Notes under the pieces: generated by a model | The model's input: only the letters and a program-made list of their open reading frames with translations | The model's database searches: none | Told to the model about the DNA's origin: nothing | Part shown: positions 34,035 through 46,031 of the stretch, in pieces | Numbering within the stretch: the stretch's first letter is position 1 | Layout: each line of letters starts with the position of its first letter | Assembly (NCBI GenBank): GCA_025267735.1 | Contig: CM046311.1 | Span: 22,466,020 to 22,530,019 of the forward strand | Direction: 5' to 3' | Length of the DNA stretch: 64,000 bases | From: Mactra quadrangularis | Lineage: Eukaryota > Mollusca > Bivalvia > Venerida > Mactridae | Made by a program: the position numbers and the translations under genes

Positions 34035-34310
34035 AAGAACAACGTAACTCCATTTTAATCTTTGTTATTAACACCAACACTTTTACTGTATAGAAAGAAA
34101 CAATTGTAAAACACCTTATCAAAATAAACAAACACCATAAATAACATGCACCAAGAACAACATAACTCTAAAGGAGATTATAAACATCATTGTTAATGAT
34201 GAAACCAACCACCTGATCATTGTCCTAAACACCAACGCACTTACTGTATAGAAAGAGGCAACAGAATTGAAAGAAACAACAGTAAAACAACATATTAAAA
34301 TAAACACCAC
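34035..34310. repeat. two-copy tandem repeat, period about 160 bp
   Basis: AAGAACAAC[G/A]TAACTC, AACACCAAC, TTACTGTATAGAAAG and TAAAACA occur in the same order in both units (TGTATAGAAAG about 34087 and 34247), with indels. Confidence 0.75.
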
Positions 34311-34901
34311 CATATATAAGAAACAATGGGAATCAATAACATCACTTGTACCAGTACAGAGCCTATACAAATTATGTAAAACCAATTCTCCTGATAATTT
34401 AAAACAATATATTATTCTATCAACAGAATCAGCTCATAACGTGTTACTATTACATTAACTACACGTCTCTATATAAACTAAATGCTCCCTAGAATATTCA
34501 GTGAATACAATGATCAGTAAATAAAATAACCGTTCCCTCGAACACTATGATTTGTATGATTTGTATTGAAGCATTTTATCTGATAAATGTAACTATATTT
34601 TATGGCCTTATTGAGATGATATATAGACTGCTGACGATAAGTTGAGCTTTGGTTATAGACAGATATTCAAAAACAAGACGCAGGTTTTGACAAAAATCGT
34701 GCTTTAACCACTCGACCGTTTATGTTGTGCTTGTACGTCAAGGAGAACTTGATTATTAAGCACGATTAAATAATCTCTCTTATGAAGAACAACATAACAT
34801 TGTTTATTATCATCTGTCATGCTAAAAATGCTTGAAAGTCAGAGTTATACAAAGCAGACAGTTGACCTAAGCATCGTTCCATTGATGCACCAACTGTAAT
34901 T

Positions 34902-35109
34902 TGTATACTGGGTTTTACGCCATGTTAACCCAATTTAGGTTATATTACGGCGACCAGTGCACATAACCTTGCTTTCCTGGACTCTTGTCTATATCCAGTA
35001 CTCACCTACCCTTTAACAAGGCCGGACACTTCTCCATTTACCTTATTAATTGAGGAAACTTGACATTATTGTCACATTTTCATGGAAGGTATAATCGCCC
35101 CGGGTGCAC
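34902..35109 (-). mobile_element. SINE-C copy
   Basis: Reverse orientation: ATACTGGGTTTTACGCCATG at the 3' end, CTTGCTTTCCTGGACTC, CCAGTACTCACCTACCC, and CATGGAAGGTATAATCGCCC next to the head. It ends inside the B-box region, so the A-box half is absent. Confidence 0.8.
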
Positions 35110-35565
35110 CATTTACGGGTTATTTGCCAACGTGTTCAGCTAGATTACAGAGGCTAGACCTCTTTGAGAGAACAAATGTTCCATCTTGCTACACTTGGAA
35201 ACCAGGACAAATCTAAATAGACGTTTTGAAAATCCTACACCAAAATGCCCACAAGCTATCTGATTTCTACAGCTAGTTTTAAGTATACATATCCTAAACG
35301 AACCAGAACATATTATCGTAAATCTGCCTTCAAAATTCTCACTTATTTACCATTAGAATGAATAGTATACATACGTTAAGGTTTGATATTTCCCTGGAGT
35401 GAAATAAACTTTATTCCCTATCTGAATTTCTTCTTGAACCGGAACATATTTATGTTTTTCTTTAGAATAAAGAAAATGACGGAAACATATTACATTTGTA
35501 TAACAAAGCCCTTCTTTGTGACAAGTTTCCGGTCTTAATTATCTAGCTGAGATTTATGCCACGTA

Positions 35566-35805
35566 CGGATTACCTCGCCCTTGGATGACGTAAAACTCAG
35601 TTCCGGTTGGTGATATTGTTTATGTTACAACCTACCGGTCAATTGTAAATATCTAAGATCATCCGAAATCAGAAACATTTTTTGTATCAAATATTAGAAA
35701 ATATACGGATTATCTCGACCGGGCGTAAAAACGAACTGGTCAATTGTCAATTATTTAAGATCATCTGAAATCAGACACATATTTTCTTGTATCAGTTGTT
35801 AAAAC
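35566..35805. repeat. two-copy tandem repeat, about 138 and 101 bp
   Basis: TACGGATTA[C/T]CTCG starts both units (35566 and 35704); GGTCAATTGT, AAGATCATC[C/T]GAAATCAGA and TTTGTATCA follow in order. Unit 2 lacks about 37 bp in the middle. Confidence 0.8.
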
Positions 35806-36275
35806 AATTTTGTTGTTTTGAAACAATTACTTACTATTTCACTACCATATCTTAGCATTCGGTTTACGTAGAATTCTTAGAACAATTGTCGGCGAAATTA
35901 GCCGAGATTCTCCGGCTGACTTCAAGTTTATGCGCTCTTGTACTTTGAGCATTATGTAATATGCAGTGTTCGTATGATATTACAATCAAAATTATTGTTT
36001 CGCTATATTTGTTATTAGTAAACTGCACATTAAATGTAAATTATGCTCAAACTGCATTCTGTTTGGTGATAATGAAAGAAGACTAAGGTCTCCGGTATGC
36101 AAGAATGGTGCAATTGCAGATTATTGCTGAATTCTACGCCAAAGGTAAACAAACCGTCGCGTATTTTTTCTTAGTTATTATATATCTGTTTTCAAATTAC
36201 TCCTGCAGTTCTATATTACTAATGTCTACATGGTACATTTTTGTAACATGCACGCGGTACATCATTCATTTTTGA
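35806..36275. other. unassigned stretch
   Basis: Nothing recognised. Confidence 0.45.
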
Positions 36276-36453
36276 CACGTGATTAAATCATTGCCATTTT
36301 CACCTCGTGTTTTATGGCACGTGTTAATGGTCCACGTTATAATCTGTGATATGAACCATTCTCCTGGCAATGTACAGTCTCAACACTATTGTCGAGTTGG
36401 GAATATTACTCAAATCAAATTATTGATAGCGTGAAAAATATATCTCCCACGTG
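36276..36453. promoter_or_regulatory. three CACGTG E-boxes in 178 bp
   Basis: CACGTG at 36276-36281, 36318-36323 and 36448-36453. At this base composition the hexamer is expected only about once per 9 kb by my estimate, so the cluster is mildly notable. No gene start is adjacent; a regulatory role is conjecture. Confidence 0.2.
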
Positions 36454-37283
36454 ACCTCAGTTTTCCATGATTTTAGATACAGCCTCGCTGTCGCTTGATT
36501 TACTCGTGTACTAGAGATTGGCATCTAAAGTCCTATATTTTGATATATCTATGAAACCGTTCAAAAAATGATCTCGAAACATGGTCTGTGCATTTTGACT
36601 GAAAAACAATGAAGGAAACGCCGATGTCTAATAATGATAACAAATACAAAAGAATGAAACAAAACGTGTATGTTTGGACCAAGATAAGATGGTAGAATAA
36701 TCTAATATCTTTATTAAATTTATATTTCGAGAATACAAAAACCGTAAAGATGTAAAAATGGTAATATTTCATATAATCTTTGTATTTATACATGTCTAGG
36801 TTTAATGCGTCATTGATTGAAAGCTAGAACTCTAAATTTTCAGAAAATAACATTTTTTTGTCTTTTCTCTAAATTTTACATTATTGGATTGCAACCTCGA
36901 TATCGTTTATGGACAAGTCGAGAGCTTTAAACATAGTAAGAGCTTTTTATGCTACAGTTAAGCGTGATGCTAAAATTATACATAGAAACAATAGTACATG
37001 TATAATTATGAAGGTGCGCGGTAATGATATTGCTTGAGTTGTTGTATTGGAGCCATGGTCAGGAGTGCCTACTGTACTAATAGTTGGAATTCATCAGACA
37101 TTTACATCAATACGTTAAACTTTCAACAAATTGACAATGCTTCAAATGTGCAATAAGGAAGATAGAGTTTTAATAGAGAAGTAATAGTATAAAGTAAGAA
37201 GATATATCGTTAGGCAATATATAATGGCAAATGCATAATATACATGTAGATGTATAAAAGAAAGAAAATAAGAAAGAAAGTGT

Positions 37284-37318
37284 ATCCAGCAACTTCTAGT
37301 CATCTAAGGTTGCTGGAT
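37284..37318. other. perfect 10-bp stem hairpin
   Basis: ATCCAGCAAC (37284-37293) and GTTGCTGGAT (37309-37318) around a 15-base loop. No T-run follows, so it is not a terminator; the purpose is unknown. Confidence 0.5.
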
Positions 37319-37520
37319 GAAAGTGTCTATTTAAAAGGTCAATTTTGAGAGACCAATCTTGAAAGATGCCAAAGAGTGCTCATTCTCGGTCGTCTATCTG
37401 AGACAAAGAAAGATGATATTTTAGTCGTTTAAAGGTGTTTAAAACACTATGTACATACTTCTATGCCTCCTGTCATCTTGAAGTAACCTTACAAGGTGAG
37501 AAACTCTAAGTACGTCCAAT

Positions 37521-37530
37521 GCGCATGCGC
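37521..37530. promoter_or_regulatory. NRF1-type palindrome GCGCATGCGC
   Basis: A perfect match to the palindromic NRF-1 (Ewg) consensus in an AT-rich region. NRF1 sites usually lie in promoters, but no first exon is recognised on either side. Confidence 0.2.
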
Positions 37531-38262
37531 CCGACGTCTTAATATACATATGATTCGATTTTCCAGGACATAGGTGACAAATTCGTCTTAGAGAGATTGT
37601 TTTCTTACATAATGGAACACATAATTTTGTTATTATGCAGAACATTTTCCCATTTATTGAGTTACGTCTCTAACAGTTCGTTCTATTCTCTCTCCTGTTT
37701 TAAATATGTTTCCGTTTCCGGTGAGCTGTCCAACACAGGCGCTTTGGATTTGATTCTTCCCCCGAGTAATTTTCTACTAATTTCGTATAGCTGTCACTTT
37801 CAGATGTTCCTATTTTTCTCTTGTGTAAGCATTATTGGAAAAGAAAAGTGATAAAAATCAATAAGGTTTCCGCGACTTTTTACACGGTGTTACCATAAGA
37901 ATTAAAACATCGTGAATATCAATGAAACTGTTTGGTCTGGCATCGAACCTTATACGGTTACAATCAATTATTCTTTACGCACTGACACTAAGGTTAGTTT
38001 ACACCCAAGATTAGAACAATTCGTCCATCCTCTATTTACGTCGAAATATTTAGTAAACAACTTCACTTTTACTACATGGTGAGAATGGTTTTTATCGTAT
38101 GTTTGCTCTAGCGTTTGAGACAAAGCACCAAATGGTTTCAATGTCAACAATTAAAGGAATTCAACTGACCCTTATTTACTTTTAGTAATTGGGTGTTTGC
38201 AAGAGTTTAACTAGAGACATAGATGTCTCTGGTTTAACTGTGCACGAATGCACGTAAAAATG

Positions 38263-38337
38263 CATTCTCTTACCCAGAGGTTATCAAGATTTTCAATCTA
38301 ACATGGAGAATATTGATAGCCTCTGGGAACGAGAATG
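38263..38337. mobile_element. MULE-like hairpin MITE P, copy 4
   Basis: CATTCTCTTACCCAGAGGTT, ATCAAGATTTTC, then ATATTGATAGCCTCTGGGAA, CGAGAATG inverted. Flanks GTAAAAATG and GTAAAATTA match at 7 of 9 positions, consistent with a decayed 9-bp duplication. Confidence 0.8.
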
Positions 38338-39690
38338 GTAAAATTAGGACCAGGTTATTAATACAACCACCATTGCAGCCCTTTGTGAAATATTTGTACA
38401 TAAAGAAGGTATCTTTAAAAGTATAATAAAAATCTCAGGCACACCTAACCCTCGGTTCAACTTGAATGGTTACATCATAACCCTGAATGATTTCAAGTGT
38501 ATATTCCCAACATCTGCGATCTTTTCAGGCTATAAAAGTAATATTTTTATATAAAAAACAACTCTTAATTCTCATATTTAAATATGATAATTTCATACTA
38601 AAACGTCTTGTTGAGTTAAATGCTAAGATTTATTAAGTTATGCACTCATATAACGGATATGTACGCTTTTTATACGAAAAAATAAGACTCCCCTCTCAAG
38701 TTTAGAAACTCTGAAAATTATGGGCCATAACTGTTAAAGTTGAGATGCTCAGTCTGCCTGGAGTTTGAAATATTCAGCTGTTGAATTTCTCACACAGTTT
38801 TGAATATAGCAGAAATAATAGATTCCATGTTTTTCATAGATGAAAATGATACAAGAAATAGAAACAATGGTGGTTTGGAGTTAATATAGTGAAACCACTA
38901 GTAATGACCATCGACCAGTAACAACATCCCCTGCATCCCTCTACTAGGATTAGTCTATGAAGTTAGTAGGTAACCGATTGCCCCGAACAACCACTTTTTC
39001 GTTCGGGCAACCAAAAACTTTCTTTTGGGCAACCAACCAAATTCTGCAAATGATATAAAATGCTTGCTCTTTAAATGATCTGTTCAGACAACCACTATCC
39101 AATCCCTATTTCGTACACTGAATTACATGTATTATCATTTAATATCATCGCTTGATCATTTTATTGAAAGCTATCCCCTGACTGGTACCTCATTAAAACA
39201 AAGCATCTAGTATTTCCCCTCATGACTGTTGTTTAGAAGTTTCAGCATATTTCTGTATTTTTTTTCTTACTTCAATGTTAATATGAAATGACATATTGTA
39301 TGTATTAATGTCCTTCAGGATTTAGTCAGTACCTACACACATACAAATATATATATGATGTGCTGCTAGTCGTATTGTCTTCTTGTTGCCTTACCAACAA
39401 CACAATTTGCTGATACAACAATATTTTCTATAACAAAATTGTTTGATGAAAATGGATTTGTTATTAATTTAGTGATCACTAATGTCGTATATTATGTAAT
39501 ACGAGATAGTAAATCCAATTTATTCAGAATGTTTGATTGTTTACTGTCGTGTAAGGCTATGAACAATACATTATCCTGTGGCGCTGCCATTACTAGAATT
39601 TAGTACTAATCATTCAACGGACTCTTAAAAACTTAAGTTTGTCAATAATTGTAGACTTTACGCTGGTTTGTGTATTTTACTGTCCTACAG
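38338..39690. other. unassigned, possible intron
   Basis: GGGCAACCAA words recur at about 39003 and 39029 with a related CGAACAACCA at 38984, perhaps a small decayed repeat. No exon is seen. Confidence 0.4.
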
Positions 39691-39813
39691 TACTGTCATT
39701 TGAGGCCGATGCAGAACGACGTTTCATTTGTGCTTTGAATGTGTTCGTTTGCATTGGAAGTCTTCCATCAATAGCTATCGCCGTTGTATGTATAACAATG
39801 AACCAGCCGTCTG
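39691..39813 (+). CDS. candidate internal exon, phase 1-1
   Basis: A pyrimidine-rich tract and TGTCCTACAG acceptor end at 39690; a GTAAAA donor starts at 39814. The 123-nt segment is open in the frame that a phase-1 upstream exon would impose (LSFEADAERRFICALNVFVC...ending TMNQPS) and leaves in phase 1. Its GC content is visibly above the neighbouring sequence. It could follow the signal-peptide exon at 23503. Three cysteines and a hydrophobic C-terminal half are visible; no domain is recognised. A chance open segment remains quite possible. Confidence 0.3.
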
Positions 39814-42800
39814 GTAAAAAGCTCTAAGGAACAGCAGTTTCCTGGCTAGACAGAAATACTAAAACCATCTATCAATTCTCACAATTTATAAATTTGTTAT
39901 TTGATAGTTTTGATTATATAAATGGATGTTATTAGATATTATGTTGTTTTCACATAACACTAAGTGTAAGAAACACCCATGAATTACCGCTAACTGGACG
40001 TTTTCCTTAGATAAAGATTTCTCATTTTTCACGTTTTCTATCACATTTTTGTTACAAATATCTCCGGTAATCACTAGCGTCTCTTATCAACTTTTTCCCA
40101 TTAATTTTTATCAGTCAGCAAATAAAAACACCAACATAGCTTTTCTATAGATTGTATTAATTGTTTTGATAAAGTTACAAAAACAATGTTTTCGTATAGT
40201 AACGCTGTGTGATCGTATACTTTCAATATTTGGACTGAAATCCATATAACTTGTCATTATAATCCTGTAATCGTTGATAATGTTATTAAACGGCATTATT
40301 TAATGTTATTAAACAATACCCAGGATGCATCGCGGTGGATCAAGGCTCAATGATCAGTTAATTTGATCTTTCCACGGACCTGATCATTTTAAATGATTAT
40401 TATCAATGACCTAAGCGGCGCTATCTGATAAGCAGACGATGTCCTTAAGACCTTAATACGTCTTGTCTTAGATTATGTAGTACATTTTGTATCATGTTTA
40501 AATATTTAATCTTTCTTTGTTGTACCTTTGTAACATTGTATTAAATACAGTAACTTTGCAATATTCACTGACCTTCAGAAGTGAAGGTTTTCATTAAGTA
40601 TTTCTGTATATATAAGGTATATTAAAGATAAAACCTATCAGTTTTAATAGTATTGATGATTTAAATGGTTTTGGTGGTTTTCTTTAAGTTGATAATTTAA
40701 GATTATGTATGCCTATATCTATGTATTATATAGTTATATGTATCTAATCCTTTAATGATATTTGTTAATACTATACTATGACAGTGGCTTCCTACCTTTC
40801 AAGGTTTATGCCAATTTTATTTACTAACGATCAAATTAAGTTAATTTAATTAAAATCCGCGAGAACATCGTATATTTGCGACATTTTCTTTAATTCTCTA
40901 CATAATCTAAGAATATCATCTTAATCAAGTTACCGTATGAGAATATTGATTGTTGTCAATTTAGTTACAAGTGAAGTTGACCAGTTGATCATCACTTAGA
41001 ACGTTGACACCTGGCTAAAGTAGATTTATGAATGAATAAAATATCATAATTTACATCAACACTAAGTTCAGTGACCAACAACCATTGCATGATGATGAAA
41101 AGTCATTGTTCAAATAGCTCAGCTAAATATTATATCGTTAATACCAATTTAATTGCCGAGCACGTTTGTTTCTCCTTTCTTAAATTTGTATGCATAAATC
41201 ATTCTTTCCGTTTTGTATGAAGACTAACCATCGTGAATCATTGTTATTTTTGCTGAATCATTTGTCCATATTTAATTTCCTAAGTCCAATTATTCAAATG
41301 AATGTCTGTGTGCCGTAATAATGGCAAAAAACGTACCAATCAAGATAAATAATTGAATAAAAATTCAACAAAACGAAATTCAATTTAGAAGGAAGTTTGA
41401 ATTTTGAATTCAGTAAATTTTCATTGAATAAAACTACACTTGAAATTTATTGACATTTTATAACAAAAACAAACTTACGCTCCTCAGCCGACCAGCAATT
41501 GACTTCTCATTCGTCAGTGTTTTTATCACTACCGGAATGTTTAAGTGACAGTGTTTGTAAACATTCAAGATAAATAAGGTGCTAGTTTTATGGTTCTGTG
41601 GGTAAATTTTGACACTTTCTAAACACCTATTATGTCCCCCATTGAGAGGTCGGGTTATTGACTATTACATGTTAGACTACTTTACAAAATCTAAAGTAAG
41701 ATGTAGCCCAGTGTATTAAAAGTTTGCCATTTTTACGGGCAATAGATCGCTTCTGCACAAACTTAAATTGTATCGTAAAATTATATTACCCGTTGTTGGT
41801 TTGTTTTACTGCTGGTTTTTAAAGTTTTTTTTCTGTAGCTTTTAAGATGTATAGCTTCGCGTCACATCCATTGATGTCATTGAAAGCATGCGAAGGGCGT
41901 GATTTTATACCTTTCTTTGAAGTTGCATCCAAATTTTTACCAGTTTTTAATTAATTCGTCCAAGGTATTTTCGTACCGTCAAGTTTCGCGCCTTTAATCT
42001 CAATCAGAATATGAATCTGGTTAAAGTGCTGCTATAAAGCATCTCAACAGCTAACATTACCATGGGCATGTTCTAACGTGTGTGTTCATAAGAACATCAT
42101 GGAACGATAAGCATAAACTTAAGTGTCTAAGTCTCCAATAAACGCTTTAGTTAGTGCAACATCAACTAAACCGTACTCCAGACCTGGAAATAAAACTGGC
42201 TAATAGAAAGGATAAATCATATGCAACTAATGGGTAATGCTAAACAGCGCTACTTAGTAATTAGGAAATTGTTGTTTGCTTAATTTATTGTGTAGTATTT
42301 CTTACATTTCTGTACAATTGAGAACCTATATTCATATATTATTTACTTTTACTATTAGTTTGACGGGTACTGATCCTAATCAGGTCTGACGCATGTATTG
42401 AAAACTACATCAAAGTTTGGCTCATTGCAGTAACAAATTTATGCATAAATGTTAATACAGTTATAATATTTATAACTTAGTTCCTGCTAAGTAAAACATT
42501 TTTGTGAAGTACTGGAAATTGACTATCGTTAGAAAACCGAAGGCTGTTTATTTCTGAAATGTTGTGAATTGAAGCCAAGCCAAGTTTTCGACAGTTTTTA
42601 AGAAATGGTCAGTTGTTTTCTGTGGTTTTGGCGGTTTTTTCCGGCTAAGGTGAACAGTCCGTCTGAAGTAATCATTTCTATTGAAAATAGAGCATGAAAA
42701 AAAGCAAATTGATATGAAGCAAGTTATCGCTGAAACTTTAGAGTATAGCTGTAGCGTTCTTCAGCAATAAAACAATAGTTTCCGCACATGCATGATGTAA

Positions 42801-42972
42801 TACAGATGCCCGTCTGCGCCGGAGATGATTTGTTTGTTGTTATTATCACCAGAAACACCATTGCAAACAGCAGAAACAACAGTTTATTGTTCTCATTGAA
42901 AATATGAACACGACTGATGATAACGTGAACCAGATACATAATTCTTAATTGAAAGAAATGCACCTGCATATT
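39814..42972. other. unassigned AT-rich stretch
   Basis: No exon, RNA gene or repeat recognised. Confidence 0.5.
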
Positions 42973-43028
42973 ATTAGCACGTCATGATAATCTTTGGTGT
43001 TACGTGATATTAGCACGTCGTGATAATC
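42973..43028. repeat. two-copy 36-bp tandem repeat
   Basis: ATTAGCACGTC[A/G]TGATAATC at 42973 and 43009. Confidence 0.85.
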
Positions 43029-43781
43029 ACTCTTGAGTCCGCGATATGGACGGAAAACACGTTTTTTGTTCGTTTATTCTACCAAGCACTTAGATAATGT
43101 CCTGAAGATCTGTAATATAGAATCCAGTGAATAAAACCTCCTCAAGAAGCTGTCAAAGGGTTATATTTATGTACCTACCGTCTGCCTGGATCTATCACAC
43201 ACCACTTAAAAAGATAAAAAATAATGAAATAAAATTCATTCAGATAAACTTTAGTTTGATTTGCTTGATTTATTCAAAACAACATTTCGTTGACAAATTA
43301 TAAAAAAATCAATTCATTTTAAATGCTTTTGTTAAACATCGTTCGGATTAGAGTACATAATTTGCTACTGTGTCGGCCTTGTATGAAATTGTTTAAAATT
43401 AAAACCATTTTTTGAAGCTCTTATCTCCTACAGTGTTAAACGGAATGTCATTGAAACAATTTTTGACAAATAGACCTACCCCGAAATACATTCATTATAG
43501 TGTTATCAGATGTTAGTTTTTTATTAATAAAACACGGAATGTTATAACAACGTGGGGTACGTGGTTGACACTTTGATGCTCGTCTTACGATGTTTAATAC
43601 GTTAATCTCGTTCCCTTTGACCCTTTTCTTATGTACCCATAGAAAAAACATTAAACTCCCTGATTACAAAATTTACATTAATCATGCAGTTAATAAGGGT
43701 AAAACTGCCATTTGCTGAACTCAGCGTTTTTGTTAAATCTTTGCGATTATTTTAGATTTAGATCGTGAGCTGCCGGAACAG
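43029..43781. other. unassigned stretch
   Basis: The minus-strand frame at 43448-43651 is not recognised and has no splice signals. Confidence 0.45.
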
Positions 43782-43795
43782 AGGTCATGTGACCT
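43782..43795. promoter_or_regulatory. AGGTCA palindrome, 2-bp spacer, overlapping an M-box
   Basis: AGGTCATGTGACCT is a perfect inverted repeat of AGGTCA apart from the TG spacer. The core GTCATGTGAC also fits the M-box bound by MITF/TFE-type factors. Function is unproven. Confidence 0.25.
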
Positions 43796-44016
43796 TTGTT
43801 TTCGCTTTTAATTTATCAAAAACGCCAGTTCTTACTGTCAAAGTCAATTACCCAAGGTATCATAGAGATCTAAAAACGTATAGGTAAAAATATAAATTTT
43901 AATTTAAGTTTTATCGTAGTTGTCAAACAGCTATAAACTGGTTTGCAAGTTTTTTGTACGACTATCAGCTTCCTTGTCTAGCCTGCGACCGCTCTGATTT
44001 ACTTATTTTATTTATT

Positions 44017-44292
44017 CATTGGGTTTAACACCGTGTCAACGCAATTCAGGTCATTTTACGGCGTCAAGCGCACCTAACCTAGCTTCCTGGACCCTTGTTT
44101 ATAACCAATACTCACCTACTCTTCCACAAGGCCGGAAACTTCACAATAGTATCGTATCAATGCAGGAAAATTGACATTATAGTCAAATTTTCATGGAAGG
44201 GTATAATCTCCCCGGTGGGATTCAAACCCGTACCCCCTTCGGGACACGAGAGTCCAAATTCAGGCGCACTACCTACTGCTCTATCGTCCCGT
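44017..44292 (-). mobile_element. SINE-C copy, near full length
   Basis: Reverse orientation: TGGGTTTAACACCGTGTCAA, ACCTAGCTTCCTGGACCC, CTCACCTACTCTTCCACAAG, then a head with B-box inverse GGGATTCAAACCCGTAC (44217-44233) and A-box inverse CACTACCTACTGCTCTATCG. Confidence 0.85.
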
Positions 44293-44811
44293 GTTTTCTG
44301 ATCATACAAGTATGCGTTTTTGTCTAACTATATGCTAGAAGCGTCTATACTGCTACCTTTTTTTATTCATGGACTTTTTGTCAAATCAGTCTTCGATAAT
44401 ATATTAAGAGTTTTTAAACGTCTCCTTCTCAACCGTTCTGTTAAGTCGACGATTTTTTATACATATTATGTATGCTAGGCAAAACCGTGAAATGTTGATT
44501 TTTTGTCTGAACTGGTTTTTGCTTTTCTATCTTATGATATGTATATCAACATGAGATAAGCTTCAAAGTAGAAACTAAATTCATGATTTTCTCAATCTTA
44601 TGAATGAAAGTTTTCATGATACGTCAGAAGTGTTGCTTCACTCATCATTTAGTAGTTATAACATCAATTATAAAAGTTTTCTGATCATTCATACAGTGAT
44701 AGAAAGTTAGTAGATATAAAACATTTAGTATTTTCTGAATATTTGTTGTTGTTTTTTTTGTTGACATTATCACCCATTATATCGTGGAAATGACCACCAG
44801 CATTGCCTACA
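44293..44811. other. unassigned stretch
   Basis: Nothing recognised. Confidence 0.45.
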
Positions 44812-45165
44812 TAATTATCATCATTTTTGTTGTCATTGGCAACATTGATATTGTAATCATCACTAAAACTATCATAACCTCACCATCAAACCATTACATC
44901 ATCATCACCACTATCCAACTACCACTATTATCATCTTAATCATATTTTGCCATCATCAGCATCCGTTACATCATCATCATCATCATCCCATCAACATCCT
45001 ATCATTATCATAATCATCATCATCATCACTATCATCATCAACGCCCTTAATCATAATCTCATTATCATCACCATCAACACCCTTAATCATAATCTCATCA
45101 TCACCATTATCATCATCTTCATCATCAGCATCATCATCGTCAAAATCACAGCATGTTTATCACCA
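44812..45165. repeat. long (ATC)n microsatellite
   Basis: About 350 bp of ATC/ATT/ACC triplets with an internal duplication around CACCCTTAATCATAATCTCA / CGCCCTTAATCATAATCTCA (about 45040 and 45078). The Ile/His/Ser-rich frame across it is not a gene. Confidence 0.95.
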
Positions 45166-45996
45166 TCCTTGCCATGACTTCAATACGTTGTTAAAGAGAT
45201 GAATACATCTATATTATCTATTTCCTCATTATAATCATCACAGAGTGTCAGGACCTCTAGCCAATGTTCATTAGTATCGGCGTCTTACTAGCCGACATTT
45301 CTGATTATTGTATGTATGTTATATTTATTTTATGTACAAATCATTACACCAAACTTTAACATCGTCGATTTCTTTAATCCAATTTTATATATAACAAATA
45401 TTTTATCGTATATCACGCGTAATATCGTTAGAATAAACGAGAAAGTACGAGACTTCGGTTTTCTAATTTAATCATTTGTATCAATGATGCTCTTAGATTG
45501 TATTCTGTTAGGACATCGGGGGTACATCTGTTAGAATCATTTACTAGTAGACTAGGCGCCACTTTTCTGCATCCTGTCTTATGTATGTTTTATATAGTGA
45601 TTGAGATTTCCATTCCTAATCTACGTTTTTTGTCTTTTAAATGATTTTTATACAATACATTGTATAACACGGAAGATAGGTCTCTAATAAGATATATCAA
45701 TTTTTTGAATGAGAAATTTTGTAATGGAAAATTATAATGACATTTGGTAAACAGTTGTCTAGGCTATATGCGTTCTGGCTTTTAATTTGTCGCTTGTATT
45801 CTCGTGTATTCATAAAAATACATTGAATATAAGTGAAATACTGGCATCGTTGATTCTAACATCATTGAAAATTATATTCAAGTTATATACATGTATTTAG
45901 GCTTGTTAATCAACTCAACTGTTAATTGATATAATGTATTCATTAACGAAACATTGTTTTTCTAGACATGTATACTAGGTAAAAATGTAAAAATAA
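45166..45996. other. unassigned stretch
   Basis: Nothing recognised. Confidence 0.45.
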
Positions 45997-46031
45997 GAGC
46001 GGGCGTGGCCGAGCGGATACGACGTAGGATT
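45997..46031 (+). mobile_element. SINE-A copy 2, 5' head (split)
   Basis: GAGCGGGCGTGGCCGAGCGG, then ATACGACGTAGGATT: the tRNA-like head with its A-box. It stops abruptly at 46031, and the continuation is at 48225. Confidence 0.85.

Noticed and set aside
37597..37851. 84-codon + frame with a TTATGCAG acceptor-like and CCG|GTGAGC donor-like site inside
   Set aside because: The implied exon would have mismatched phases (2 in, 1 out) and low-complexity Ser/Phe/Leu composition.
43448..43651. 67-codon minus-strand frame considered as a transposon protein fragment
   Set aside because: No motif of a transposase, RT or endonuclease could be named.
44947..45177. 76-codon Ile/His/Ser-rich frame
   Set aside because: It is a translation of the (ATC)n microsatellite.
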